Shown here piece after piece: positions 47,601-58,704 of a stretch of 64,000 nt of DNA (position 1 is the stretch's first letter; every line of letters begins with the position of its first letter). Position numbers and translations under genes: made by a program. Below the pieces are notes generated by a model. The model was given only the letters and a program-made list of their open reading frames with translations. It did not search any database and had not been told where the DNA came from. The DNA is taken from contig NW_025920107.1 in NCBI RefSeq assembly GCF_902686445.1, forward strand, positions 992,001 to 1,056,000. Reading direction: 5' to 3'. The DNA is from Sciurus carolinensis. Taxonomy: Eukaryota > Chordata > Mammalia > Rodentia > Sciuridae.

Positions 47601-48518
47601 GAAATAAATTTTCCTCTAAGTACTACTTTTATAGTGTCCCAGAGATTTTGATATGATGTTTCTTTGTTCTCATTCACCTCTAAAAATTTTTTAATTTACT
47701 TCCTAATATCTTCTGTTATCCATTCATCATAAAATAGCATATTGTTTAATCTCCAGGTTTTGGAGTAATTTCTGTTTTTTACTCTTTCATTTATTTCTAA
47801 TTTCAATCCATTATGATCTGACAAAATACAAGGAAGTGTCTCTATCTTCTTGTATTTGCTAACATTAGCTTTGTGGCATAATATATGGTCTATTTTAGAG
47901 AAGGATCCATGTGCTGCTGAGAAGAAAGTGTATTCACTCTCTTTGAATGGTATATTCTATAAATGTCTGTTAAGTCTAAATTATTGATTCTGTTATTGAA
48001 TTCTATGGTTTCTTTGTTCAATTTTTGTTTGGAAGATCTGTCCAGTTGTGAGAGAGGCAAGTTAAAATCACCTAGTATTATTGTATTATGGTCTATTTGG
48101 TTTGTGAGATTGAGAAGGATTTGTTTGACATACATGGGTGAGCCACTGTTTGGGGCATAGATATTTATGATTGTTATGTCTTGCTGATTTATGGTTCCCT
48201 TAAGCAGTATGAAATGTCCTTCTTTATCCCTTCTGACTAACTTTGGCTTGAAGTCCACATTATCTGAAATGAGGATGGATACCCCAGCTTTTTTGCTGGG
48301 TCCATGTGCATGGTATGTTTTTTCCCATGCTTCACCTTTAGTCTATGGGTATCTCTTTCTATGAGATGAGTCTCTTGCAGGCAACATATTGTTGGATCTT
48401 TCTTTTTTATCCAATCTGCCAGTCTATATCTTTTGATTGATGAATTCAGGGCATTAATATTCAGGGTTAATATTGAGATATGATTTGTATTTCTGGTCAT
48501 TTGACTCATTTTATTCAT
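44690..48518 (-). pseudogene. Outer L1 ORF2 pseudogene
   Basis: Homologous pieces of endonuclease-RT lie in order on the - strand: endonuclease (48518-47890), then a broken middle (47890-47192), RT (46895-46218, with FADDM and SRTRQGCP-type motifs in the expected order), then the C-terminal part with the cysteine segment (45700-44843). The frame changes near 48245, 46910, 46205 and 45640 and there is further damage at 47200-47890. Confidence 0.9.
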
Positions 48519-48950
48519 TTATTTGTTTATTTTTGACACAACTTGGTTCCTCTTTTTTTGAGAGTTCCTTTAGGATAGCTCCTCCTTTTGCTGATTTGCT
48601 TCTTTGTTTTTCATCTCTTCCTCATGGAATATTTTGCTGAGAATGTTCTGTAATGCTGGCTTTCTTTTTGTATATTCTTTTAGCTTTTGTTTATCATGGA
48701 AGGATTTTATTTCATCGTCAAATCTGAAGGTAAGTTTTGCTGGTTATAAGATTCTTGGTTGGCATCCATTTTCTTTTAGGGCTTGAAAAATGTTATTCCA
48801 GGCCCTTCTAGCTTTTCAGGTCTGGATTGAAAAATCTGCTGATATCTGTATTGGTTTCCCCCTGAGTGAAATTTGGTTCTTTTCTCTCACAGCCTTTAAA
48901 ATTCTGTCTTTATTTTGTATGTTAGGTATCTTCATAATAATGTGCCTTGG

Positions 48951-49868
48951 ACAGCCAGCTTCTCCAGGTTCTTGGAACGGAACTGGCCCGCTAGTGAGAG
49001 CCTGTCTGAACAGAGCAGGCTCCGAGTCCCGGAGCCGCTGCAGTGCAGTGTACTCCTGCAAAGAACCAGCGGAGAGCCTCGATCTGCAATTAGCCTCAGG
49101 GATAAGGGCAGGGCAGACGGAGACCTCTTCAGGCGGCTCTGCCCACTCCGGCTGCGGGCTCTCTTCACGGGGCGATCCAAGATGGTGGCCTAGAGGGAGA
49201 CTGCACCTCCAGTCGCTCCAGAACCCAGGAGTTAAGAAGGGGAGGCATTGAGAGACTCGGACTGAAGTGGAGCCACGGGTGAGTCTGCCCACTGGGTAAA
49301 GCTCGGCCCGGGTGGCAGGCCCAGATAGAGGTGGCTTAACGGAGCCGGGCAGGGCAGCTAGAGTCATCCACAGGCAGTCCTGCGCACTCCGGCGGTGGGC
49401 CCCGCCCACACAGTCAGCTTCTCCAGGTTCTCGGAACGGAACTGGCCCGCTAGTGAGAGCCTGTCTGAACAGAGCAGGCTCCGAGTCCCGGAGCCGCTGC
49501 AGTGCAGTGTACTCCTGCAAAGAACCAGCGGAGAGCCTCGATCTGCAATTAGCCTCAGGGATAAGGGCAGGGCAGCCAGAGACCTCTTCAGGCGGCTCTG
49601 CCCACTCCGGCTGCGGGCTCTCTTCACGGGGCGATCCAAGATGGCGGCCTAGAGGGAGACTGCACCCCCGGTCGCTCCACAACCCAGGAGTTAAGAAGGG
49701 GAGGCATTGAGAGACTCGGACTGAAGTGGAGCCACGGGTGAGTCTGCCCACTGGGTAAAGCTCAGCCCGGGTGGCAGGCCCAGATAGAGGTGGCTTAGCA
49801 GAGCCGGGCAGGGCAGCTTGAGTCTTCCCAAGGTAGTCTTCCACACTCCGGCAGTGGGCTCTTCCCAC
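48951..49868 (+). repeat. Tandem 459-bp monomers (two copies)
   Basis: The two monomers are almost identical, differing at few positions such as GGTGGCC versus GGCGGCC. The period is divisible by three. Confidence 0.9.
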
Positions 49869-50106
49869 ACGGCCAGCTGCACGGTGCAGGTCCACAGTGA
49901 GAGCATTTCCGCACAGAGCCAGTTCCAAAACGTGGAACCAGTAGGGGGCTAGGGGCAGTATTCTTCGAATGAGCTGCTTTATCAGATTACTCCAAGACAT
50001 CAGGCTACTGAAGGCTGGGAGGTGATACACTGGAAATCTACTGGGACACTATAAGCCAATAGTGGAAAACTGCAATATCTCAGGGTCCCACTGACAACTG
50101 ACCATT
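48951..50106 (+). promoter_or_regulatory. Inner L1 5' UTR with 459-bp promoter monomers
   Basis: Two tandem copies with a period of 459 bp (AAGATGG boxes at 49179 and 49638; TCTCCAGGTTC at 48961 and 49420), and a third, diverged start near 49868. Each monomer has a CCAAGATGGYGGCC box resembling a YY1 site. Mouse L1s also use tandem monomers as promoters, but with other sequences. The region from about 49960 to 50106 is shared with the other L1s here. Confidence 0.85.
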
Positions 50107-51153
50107 ATGAGAAAACAAGGGAAGAAAATGTCCCAAACAAACCTAGATACTACATCAATAAAACCCAATGACAGCACAGCAGAAGAAATGTCAGAAAGGG
50201 AGTTCAGAATGTACGTAATTAAAACGATCAGGGAAGCTAATGAGGAGATGAAAGAGCAAATGCAGGCATTGAAGGAGGAGATGAAAGAGCAAATGCAGGC
50301 ATTAAATGATCGCACCAATCAACAGTTAAAAGACCAAATACGGGAAGCAAGAGATCATTTCAATAAAGAGTTAGAGATACTGAAAAAAAACCAAACTGAA
50401 ATCCTTGAAATGAAGGAAACAATAAACCAAGTTAAAAACTCCATAGAAAGCATAACCAATAGGATAGAACACCTGGAAGACAGAACCTCAGACATTGAAG
50501 ACAAAATATTTAACCTTGAAAACAAAGTTGAACAAACAGAGAAGATGGTAAGAAATCATGAACAGAATCTCCAAGAACTATGGGATATCATGAAAAGGCC
50601 AAATTTGAGAATTATTGGGATTGAGGAAGGCTTAGAGAAACAAACCAAAGGAATGAACAATCTATTCAATGAAATAATAACAGAAAATTTCCCAAATCTG
50701 AAGAACGAAATGGAAAACCAAGTACAAGAGGCTTATAGAACTCCAAACATACAAAATTACAACAGACCCACACCAAGGCACATTATTATGAAAATACCTA
50801 ACATACAAAATAAAGACAGAATTTTAAAGGCCGCGAGAGAAAAGAATCAAATTACATTCAGAGGGAAACCAATAAGAATAGCAGCAGATTTTTCAATCCA
50901 GACCCTAAAAGCTAGAAGGGCCTGGAAAAACATATACCAAGCCCTGAAAGAAAATGGATGCCAACCAAGAATCTTATACCCAGCAAAACTTACCTTCAAA
51001 TTTGATGATGAAATAAGATCCTTCCATGATAAACAAAAGCTAAAGGAATTTACAAAAAGAAAGCCAGCATTACAGAACATTCTCAGCAAAATATTCCATG
51101 AGGAAGAGATGAAAAACAACAATGCAAATCAGCAACAGGAGGCGCTAGCCTAA
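50107..51153 (+). CDS. L1 ORF1 protein (RNA chaperone)
   Basis: An intact 348-codon ORF1. It would bind L1 RNA as a trimer and support target-primed reverse transcription. Visible parts: basic N-terminus (MRKQGKKMSQ), long coiled coil at about residues 30-160 with a short duplicated KEQMQAL heptad, the RRM-like domain (about 165-260, NLRIIGIEEG) and the basic C-terminal domain (about 260-348). The stop lies 31 bp before ORF2, the usual L1 arrangement. The start matches the other two copies in the window. Being full length and open, it is the best candidate here for a functional protein, although no expression can be inferred. Confidence 0.92.
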   Translation: MRKQGKKMSQTNLDTTSIKPNDSTAEEMSEREFRMYVIKTIREANEEMKEQMQALKEEMKEQMQALNDRTNQQLKDQIREARDHFNKELEILKKNQTEILEMKETINQVKNSIESITNRIEHLEDRTSDIEDKIFNLENKVEQTEKMVRNHEQNLQELWDIMKRPNLRIIGIEEGLEKQTKGMNNLFNEIITENFPNLKNEMENQVQEAYRTPNIQNYNRPTPRHIIMKIPNIQNKDRILKAAREKNQITFRGKPIRIAADFSIQTLKARRAWKNIYQALKENGCQPRILYPAKLTFKFDDEIRSFHDKQKLKEFTKRKPALQNILSKIFHEEEMKNNNANQQQEALA

Positions 51154-51184
51154 AGGAATAGCCAAATAAAGGAGAAACCAAATC

Positions 51185-54100
51185 ATGTCAAAAACAAATA
51201 TGAGTCAATTGACTGGGAATACAAATCATATCACAATAATAACCCTGAATGTTAATGGCCTGAATTCATCAATCAAAAGACACAGACTGGCAGATTGGAT
51301 TAAAAAGAAAAATCCAACAATATTCTGCCTGCAAGAGACTCATCTCATAGAAAGAGACACCCATAGACTAAAGGTGAAAGGATGGGGACAAACATACCAT
51401 GCACACGGACACAGCAAAAAAGCTGGAGTATCCATCCTCATTTCAGATAATGTGGACTTCAAACCAAAACTAGTCAGAAGGGATAAAGAAGGACATTACA
51501 TGCTGCTTAAGGGAAGCATAAATCAGCAAGACATAACAATCATAAATATCTATGCCCCGAACATTGGCTCATCCACGTACGTCAAACAAATCCTTCTCAA
51601 TTCCAGAAATCAAATAGACCACAACACAATAATACTAGGTGATTTTAACACACCTCTCTCATCACTGGATAGATCGTCCAAACAAAAATTGAATAAAGAA
51701 ACTATAGATCTCAACAACACAATCAGCAATTTAGACTTAACGGACATATATAGAATATACCATCCAACAAAGAATGAATACACTTTCTTCTCAGCAGCAC
51801 ATGGATCCTTCTCTAAAATAGACCATATTTTATGCCACAAAGCTACTGTTAGTAAATACAAGAAGATAGAGATACTACCTTGTACTCTATCAGATCATAA
51901 TGGATTGAAATTAGAAATAAATGACAGAATAAAAAACAGAAACTTCTCCAATACCTGGAGACTAAATAATACACTATTATATGATGAATGGATAACAGAA
52001 GACATCAGGAGGGAAATTAAAAAATTCTTAGAAGTAAACGAGAACAAAGACACATCATATCAAAATCTCTGGGACACTATGAAAGCAGTACTTAGAGGAA
52101 GATTTATTTCATGGGGTGCATTCAAAAAAAGAAGTAGAAATCAACAAATAAACGAGTTAACACTACAGCTCAAAGCACTAGAAAAAGAAGAGCAGACCAA
52201 TACCAAAAGTAGTAGAAGACAGGAAAGAGTTAAAATCAGAGCCGAAATCAACGAAATTGAAACAAAAGAAACAATCGGAAAAATTAATAAAATAAATAGT
52301 TGGTTCTTTGAAAAAATAAATAAAATTGATAAACCCTTAGCCACACTAACAAAGAGAAAGAGGGAGAAAACTCAAATTACTAAAATTCGGAATGAACAAG
52401 GAAACATCACAACAGACACGAGTGAAATACAAAACATAATTAGAAGCTATTTCGAAAATCTATACTCCAACAAAACAGAAAACCTTGAAGACATCAACAA
52501 ATTTCTAGAGACATATGAACTACCTAAACTGAACGAGGAGGACATACACAACTTAAATAAACCAATTTCAAGCAATGAAATAGAAGAGGTCATCAAAAGC
52601 CTACCAACAAAGAAAAGTCCAGGACCAGATGGGTTCTCAGCCGAGTTCTACAAAACCTTTAAAGAAGAGCTCATTCCAATACTTCTCAAACTATTCCATG
52701 AAATAGAAGAGGAGGGAACCCTACCAAACTCGTTCTATGAAGCCAATATCACCCTGATACCTAAACCAGACAGAGACACATCAAGGAAAGAAAATTTCAG
52801 ACCAATATCCTTAATGAACATCGATGCAAAAATTCTCAACAAAATTTTAGCAAATCGCATACAAATATATATTAAAAAGATAGTGCACCACGATCAAGTG
52901 GGTTTTATCCCAGGGATGCAAGGTTGGTTCAACATTCGGAAATCAATAAATGTCATTCACCATATCAACAGACTTAAAGTTAAGAATCACATGATTATTT
53001 CAATAGATGAAGAAAAAGCATTTGATAAAATACAGCATCCCTTCATGCTCAAAACACTAGAAAAAATTGGGGTAATGGGAACATTCCTAAACATTATAAA
53101 GGTCATCTACGCTAAGCCCATGGCTAATATCATTCTAAATGGTGAAAAACTGAAAGCGTTCCCCCTAAAAACTGGAACAAGGCAGGGATGCCCTCTTTCA
53201 CCGCTTCTATTCAACATCGTCCTTGAGACTCTAGCCAGAGCAATCAGACAAACCAAAGAAATTAAAGGGATACGAATAGGAAAAGAAGAATTCAAACTAT
53301 CCCTGTTCGCTGATGACATGATTATATATTTAGAGGAACCTGGAAATTCCACCAGAAAACTTTTAGAACTCATAAATGAATTCAGTAAAGTAGCAGGTTA
53401 CAAGATCAATGCTCATAAATCCAATGCATTTTTATACATAAGTGATGAATCTTCAAAAGAGAAATTAGGAAAACTACCCCATTCACAATAGCATCGAAAA
53501 AAATAAAATACTTGGGAATCAATCTCACAAAAGAGGTGAAAGACCTCTACAATGAGAACTACAGAACACTAAAGAAAGAAATTCAAGAAAACCTTAGAAG
53601 ATGGAAAGATCTCCCATGTTCCTGGATAGGCAGAATTAATATCGTCAAAATGGTTATACTACCTAAAGTTCTATACAGATTCAATGCAATTCCAATTAAA
53701 ATCCCAATGATGTACCTCGCAGAAATAGAGCAAGCAATTATGAAATTCATCTGGAAGAATAAAAAACCTAGAATAGCTAAAGCAATCCTCAGTAGCAAGA
53801 GCGAAGCAGGGGGTATTGCAATACCAGATCTTCAACTCTACTACAAAGCAATAGTAACAAAAACGGCATGGTATTGGTACCAAAATAGACAGGTAGATCA
53901 ATGGTACAGAATAGAGGACATGGACACAAACCCAAATAAATACAATTTTCTCATACTAGACAAAGGTTCCAACAATATGCAATGGAGAAAAGATAGCCTC
54001 TTCAACAAATGGTGCTGGGAAAACTGGAAAACTATATGCAATAGAATGAAACTAAACCCCTATCTCTCACCCTACACAAAACTCAACTCAAAATGGATCA

Positions 54101-55032
54101 AGGACCTCGGAATCAGACCAGAGACCCTGCATCTTATAGAAGAAAAAGTAGGTCCAAATCTTCAACTTGTTGGCTCAGGATCAGATTTCCTTAACAGGAC
54201 TCCCATAGCACAAGAAATAAAAGCAAGAATAAACAACTGGGATAGATTCAAACTAAAAAGCTTTCTCTCAGCAAAGGAAACTATCAGAAATGTGAAGAGA
54301 GAGCCTACAGAGTGGGAGAATATCTTTGCCAACCATACCTCAGATAGAGCGCTAATTTCCAGAATCTATAAAGAACTCAAAAAACTCTACACGAAGAATA
54401 CAAATAATCCAATCAACAAATGGGCTAAGGAAATGAACAGACACTTCACAGAAGAAGATGTACAAGTAATCACCAGATATATGAAAAAATGTTCAACATC
54501 CCTAGTAATAAGGGAAATGCAAATCAAAACTACCCTAAGATTTCATCTCACCCCAATTAGAATGGCGATTATCAAGAATACAAGCAACAATAGGTGTTGG
54601 CGAGGATGTGGTGAAAAAGGAACACTCATACATTGCTGGTGGGGTTGCAAATTAGTGCAACCACTCTGGAAAGCAGTGTGGAGATTCCTCAGAAAGCTTG
54701 GAATGGAAACACCATTTGACCCAGCTATCCCACTCCTTGGCCTATACCCAAAGGACTTAAAATCAGCATACTACAGAGATACAGCCACATCAATGTTCAT
54801 TGCTGCTCAATTCACCATAGCCAGATTGTGGAACCAACCTAGATACCCTTCAGTTGATGAATGGATAAAGAAACTGTGGCATATTTATACAATGGAATAT
54901 TACTCCGCAATGAAGAATGATAAAATTATGGCATTTGTAGGCAAATGGTCGAAATTGGAGAATATCATGCTAAGTGAGATAAGCCAATCTCAAAAAACTA
55001 AAGGACGAATGATCTCGCTGATAAGCGGATGA
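51185..55032 (+). pseudogene. L1 ORF2 (endonuclease-RT) with one frameshift
   Basis: ORF2 nicks DNA and copies L1 RNA. The first frame (51185-53491, 768 codons) holds the endonuclease with LNVNGLN (Asn22), QETHL (Glu51), GDFN and SDHNG, and RT through FADD (residues 708-711). A 1-nt deletion near 53454, compared with the L1 at 17530, causes the early stop at 53491. The second frame (53512-55032, 506 codons) completes RT and the C-terminus with [18 protein letters not shown]. If that one base is the only lesion, this L1 was disabled recently, or the gap is a sequencing error. Confidence 0.93.
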
Positions 55033-55255
55033 GGACATATAATGGGGGGTGGGACGGGATAGCATTAGGTTTAGGGTTAGGTTTAGAGTTAGGCTAAGGA
55101 GAGCAGTAAGAATGAAGGAAAGAAGGACTGTGTAGAGGGAAAAGAGGGGTGGGAGGGGTGGGAGGGGTGGGAGGGGTGGGGGGGAGGGGAAAAATATAAT
55201 AAACATCATTACCCTATGTAAACGTAAAAAAAAAATAATAAAAAATTAAAAAAAA
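55033..55255 (+). other. Inner L1 3' UTR with telomere-like and G-rich tracts
   Basis: Contains TTAGGG-like words at 55063-55098 and a G-rich run at 55146-55189 with repeated GGGAGGGGT units, able to form a G-quadruplex, then the A-rich tail. Confidence 0.85.
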
Positions 55256-55902
55256 AATAATGTGCCTTGGTGTGGGTCTGTTGTAATTTTGTGTATTTGG
55301 AGTCCTATAAGCCTCTTGAACTTGATTTTCCATTTCATTCTTCAGATTTGGGAAATTTTCTGATATTATCTCATTGAATAGATTGTTCATTCCTTTGGTT
55401 TGTTTCTCTAAGCCTTCCTCAATCCCAGTAATTCTCAAATTTGACCTTTTCATGATAACCCATAGTTCTTGGAGATTCTGTTCATGATTTCTTACCATCT
55501 TCTCTGTTTGTTCAATTTTGTTTTCAAGGTTAAATATTTTGTCTTCAATATCTGATGTTCTGTCTTCCAGGTGTTCTATCCTATTGGTTGTGCTTTTTAT
55601 GGAGTTCTTAATTTGGTTTATTATTCCCTTCATTTCAAGGATTTCTGTTTGGTTTTTTTCAATATCTCTAACTCTTTATTGAAATGATGTTTTGCTTCCT
55701 GTATTTGCTCTTTTAACTGTCTATTGGTGCATTCATTCAATAACTGCATTTGCTCTTTCATTTCATCATTTGCTTCCCTTCTCATGTTAATTATGTACAT
55801 TCTGAACTCCCTTTCTGACATTTCTTCTGCCATGCTGTCTTTGAATTTTATTGATGTAACATCCAGATTTGTTTGAGGCATTTTCTTCCCTTGTTTTCTC
55901 AT

Positions 55903-57060
55903 GTCGTTCAGGTATCAGTGGATTGTTGAGATGTTGCACAGTTCCTCTATTGACTTTTAAATTCCCTGAAGATTGCTAGTGTATCCCCTCTTATCCTTCA
56001 GTAGCCTGAAGTCTTAGAGGAAGTTGATACTGTGGTGCTCCCCAAGGAAGCTGCCTCTCTAGGGGTGGTGGTCTTCAGGTGGAGTATATTCCCTGCTAGT
56101 GGGCAGAGGTGCCTCTACTTGTTGACCAATGGTCATCCAAAGGGGAACTAGGCTGCGGGTAAGGCAAGGCCTGTTTGAGCCTGTGTCTCTGGTTTTACCG
56201 TCCTTGTGGAAAAACCTCACCCAGCGGGGAAGACTCACCCAGTGGGGAGGTCTCGCTGGTCAGTTCCCCTCCTAGAGGTTCCCCTCAGTCCACAACTACC
56301 ACCTGGGCAGGGCAGCCTTCCCAGACAACGTTTCCAGGGGCCCGGACCTACCTCCTGGGCCTGGGAGCCCTGCCCTTTGCAGAGGAGACTACTTAGGTTG
56401 CCCCTCCTCAGAGAAGCTGCCCGCAGTCCTAGAACCTTCGCTCCGCCCCTCAGCTTGTCTCTGTGTAGCTCTTTCAACAAAAGGTGCTTAGGTCCCTGGA
56501 CCGGACCGTGCTTTGCACCTAATTGCCTGGCTATGCAACCCCTCCTCTGAGCAGCCACCTGGAGCCTCATACATATGTTCCAAGCCCCAGTGACCCGCCA
56601 CTCACCTCTTCCTCCAGGCAGCCACCCAGTGTTCTGTGTGGGCGCTTGGAAACCAAGCAACTCACAGCGCACCTCCACCTCCTCAGGAGAGTCCCCCCCT
56701 GTTGTTCAGGAGGTTGCTGAGTCCAAACAGCTTTCTGCCCAGCTCTTCCTCTGGCAGCAGCCAAAGCCCTGGCAGGTTGCTCCGAAACCAAGCGTTGTGC
56801 TGTGTGGCCTCCTCTGCAAAGTTCCCTGCTGTCCATGTTTACCGCTCCAGCTGGGGGGAGGAGTGTCTCGCCGGGCAACTCTACTTCACAATGTTCCCTG
56901 CATTCCGGGGCTACTGCCCCATCCGGGATGCCTCCCCAATGGGAGAGACTCACCCAGCGACTTTGCGTTGGTCCCAAGTCGCTCACTATCTCCTCTTTTG
57001 AATCCTGAGTCCTGGAGCAACATGAAATGCAGCCACCCTCTAGTCAGCCATCTTGATAAC
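55903..57060 (-). promoter_or_regulatory. 5' UTR of the outer L1
   Basis: GC-rich, similar to the 5' UTR at 12851-14174, ending (on the - strand, its start) in the AAGATGGCTGACTAGAGGG box at about 57053. Frames in it are not genes. Confidence 0.75.
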
Positions 57061-57580
57061 CCACAAGAGTTTTTATTAGGCAGACTTACAGTGTCTGCCC
57101 TGAAGAGAAAGCAGCCTGTGAGAGACAGCGTGAAGGGGGAGCTTCAATTATGTACTTGAATTGCCTGTGCTAAGGATGATTGGGTCAATTGCTGTGTAGT
57201 TAAAATTTGTGTGCTACAGATTAAGTCAATGGCTGCCAAACACAAACTGACAACTGGGCCAATGGCTGGCTTGGAGAGTAGACTGACATCTGGGGATGCT
57301 GTCATTCCTCCTTGCCTTTCCCTGCAGGCATGTTCTGTGCCCAATTGCTCAGGAAGAAGCCCCATGAGGTCCTAAGGTGTGCTGGTTGTAGGCAGCTCGA
57401 GGCCCAAGGTGAAAGCCAGACTGCAGGGCAAACCCAGTGCCTGCCTCCTGCCTGCCACAGCCAGGTGACACCTGGCTGGTTCACACAGGCAGAGCGCTGC
57501 ATCGGCAGCTGTAGACCTGCCATGCTGCATCTGCTCACCAGGCAGTTCACTAAGCACTACAGTGAATATATATTCTAACT
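57061..57580 (-). mobile_element. LTR-like fragment (unclassified)
   Basis: On the - strand the 57061-57300 part reads like U3-R, ending with CCTAATAAAAACTC near 57070, and the outer L1 inserted there. Boundaries and class are unknown, and an LTR nature is an inference. Confidence 0.35.
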
Positions 57581-57633
57581 GACAATTTGACCACCTCAGT
57601 GGAAAGGTGCCTTAAGCTTTCATTAGGAATTTC

Positions 57634-57634
<1 letters not shown>

Positions 57635-57673
<39 letters not shown>

Positions 57674-57680
57674 TGTGTGT
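57635..57680. repeat. (TG)n microsatellite
   Basis: About 22 TG units with one TATG interruption. Confidence 0.95.
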
Positions 57681-57779
57681 TATGCCGATTGGTTCATGGA
57701 CATATATATGTACATGGATTTGTTTCTTTTATTCTTTTTTTTTCTGATGTTCTTTTTTATTGCTTTATTTTAAGGATGA

Positions 57780-58255
57780 GTTTTATGAAGTAGAATTACA
57801 AGTAGTAAAATTCATCTTTTTTGGGGGCACAAATGCATCAGTTGTGTAGCCACCGCCACAGACAACAGATAAGATAGTTTTATCACTCAAACAGTCCCTG
57901 GGTGCTACCTCTTTGTGACCAACCCCTCCTATGTACTGGCAATCACCCATTTGTTCTATTGCTATAGTTTTGCTTTCTTTGGGCATCATATGAATGGAGT
58001 TATCACTAGACTTTTTAAAAAAATATATTGGGGATTGAACCCAGGGTCTTGCCCTTGTGCACCATACTAAGCTACATCCCTTTTTAATCTTTTGTGCTCA
58101 AAATAATAGTATATTTGGAACAAAAAGTTTCTATTATTGTGTGTATCAGTAGTTGGTTACTTTTTTATTGCATAATAGAATTCCATAGTATAGATGCAAC
58201 AGTTTGTTTATCTGACACTAACCAGTTGAAGGATTCAAATTTGCTTTGATTAAAA
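57780..58255 (-). mobile_element. Ancient L1M 3' fragment with an ID SINE
   Basis: Read on the - strand, GTAGTAAAATTCATC, TTCTATTGCTATAGTTTTGC and TTGTTTATCTGACACTAACC (as written on +) resemble an ancient L1 3' end. A short ID-type SINE (ATTGGGGATTGAACCCAGGG, AAGCTACATCCC) lies at 58022-58083. Confidence 0.55.
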
Positions 58256-58276
58256 AAAAATAATCAATGCACCTCA

Positions 58277-58580
58277 TGTTGCTGCCGGAATTACTGTCTG
58301 TCTGTCTCATGATTGACCAATTGAATTAGAGGCAAGGTGTTGAGTCAAGGAAGGTGACTTTATTTGGAAAGCCTACTAAACATGAGAAAAGGGGAACTCT
58401 TGTCACAAAGCTCTTCTTGCCAAGAAGTTTATCCAAGATGACTTATATAGGTGGCCTTTGGTTTTTCCCCAGACTGGTGGATGTGTTCCTGCAGCAGGAG
58501 GCCTGGATGTTGCACATCCTACCAGATTACTTAGTTATGAGGTGTTTTTCACTTCCCACAATTCTCAAAAACCATGATCA
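58277..58580 (-). mobile_element. LTR-like R-U5 fragment
   Basis: On the - strand the sequence ends GGCAGCAACA at 58277 and has AATAAAGTCACC near 58345-58357, like an LTR end. A possible far boundary is near 59102 with ACCTCA/CCCTCA flanks, but this is uncertain. Class II is possible from the GCAACA end. Confidence 0.4.
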
Positions 58581-58582
58581 GG

Positions 58583-58702
58583 GCTGGGGTTGTAGGACAG
58601 TGGAGTTCATGCCTAGTATGTGTGGGGCACTGGGTTCAATTCTCAGCACTGCATATAAGTAAACAAATAAAGGTACCTTGACAACTAAAAAAACTTTAGA
58701 AA
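58583..58702 (+). mobile_element. ID-type SINE
   Basis: GGGCTGGGGTTGTAGGACAG, GGCACTGGGTTCAATTCTCA and GCACTGCATATAAGTAAAC, then an A-rich tail. Confidence 0.75.
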
Positions 58703-58704
58703 AA

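Larger units (their letters stand above)
48951..55255 (+). mobile_element. Inner full-length L1, young and nearly intact
   Basis: Complete L1: two tandem promoter monomers, ORF1, ORF2, 3' UTR and an A-rich tail. It is flanked by the 15-bp duplication AATAATGTGCCTTGG (48936-48950 and 55256-55270), identical on both sides. Only one frame break is visible in ORF2. It lies inside ORF1 of the outer L1 and is therefore younger. Confidence 0.96.
48600..55902 (-). pseudogene. Outer L1 ORF1, split by the inner L1
   Basis: ORF1 starts at 55902 (MRKQGKKMPQ), runs through the coiled coil (frame change near 55630) and RRM-like part to 55271, is interrupted by the inner L1, and continues at 48950 to about 48600 (the ISADFSIQT part). 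The inserted element falls in the segment coding PRHIIMKIP, with the target bases repeated on both sides. Confidence 0.9.
44409..57060 (-). mobile_element. Outer full-length L1, - strand, split by a younger L1
   Basis: Left part (44409-48950) holds the poly(A) end, 3' UTR, ORF2 and the end of ORF1; right part (55256-57060) holds the rest of ORF1 and the 5' UTR. The 5' end reads ATGGCTGACTAGAGGGTGG on the - strand, as in the L1 at 12873. Flanks CACACAGAG (44403-44411) and CCACAAGAG (57061-57069), both next to T runs, suggest a diverged target duplication. Several frame breaks in ORF2 show it is inactive. Confidence 0.92.

Noticed and set aside
57312..57578. 88-codon frame as a gene
   Set aside because: No domain, overlaps three other short frames on both strands, and lies in LTR-like DNA.
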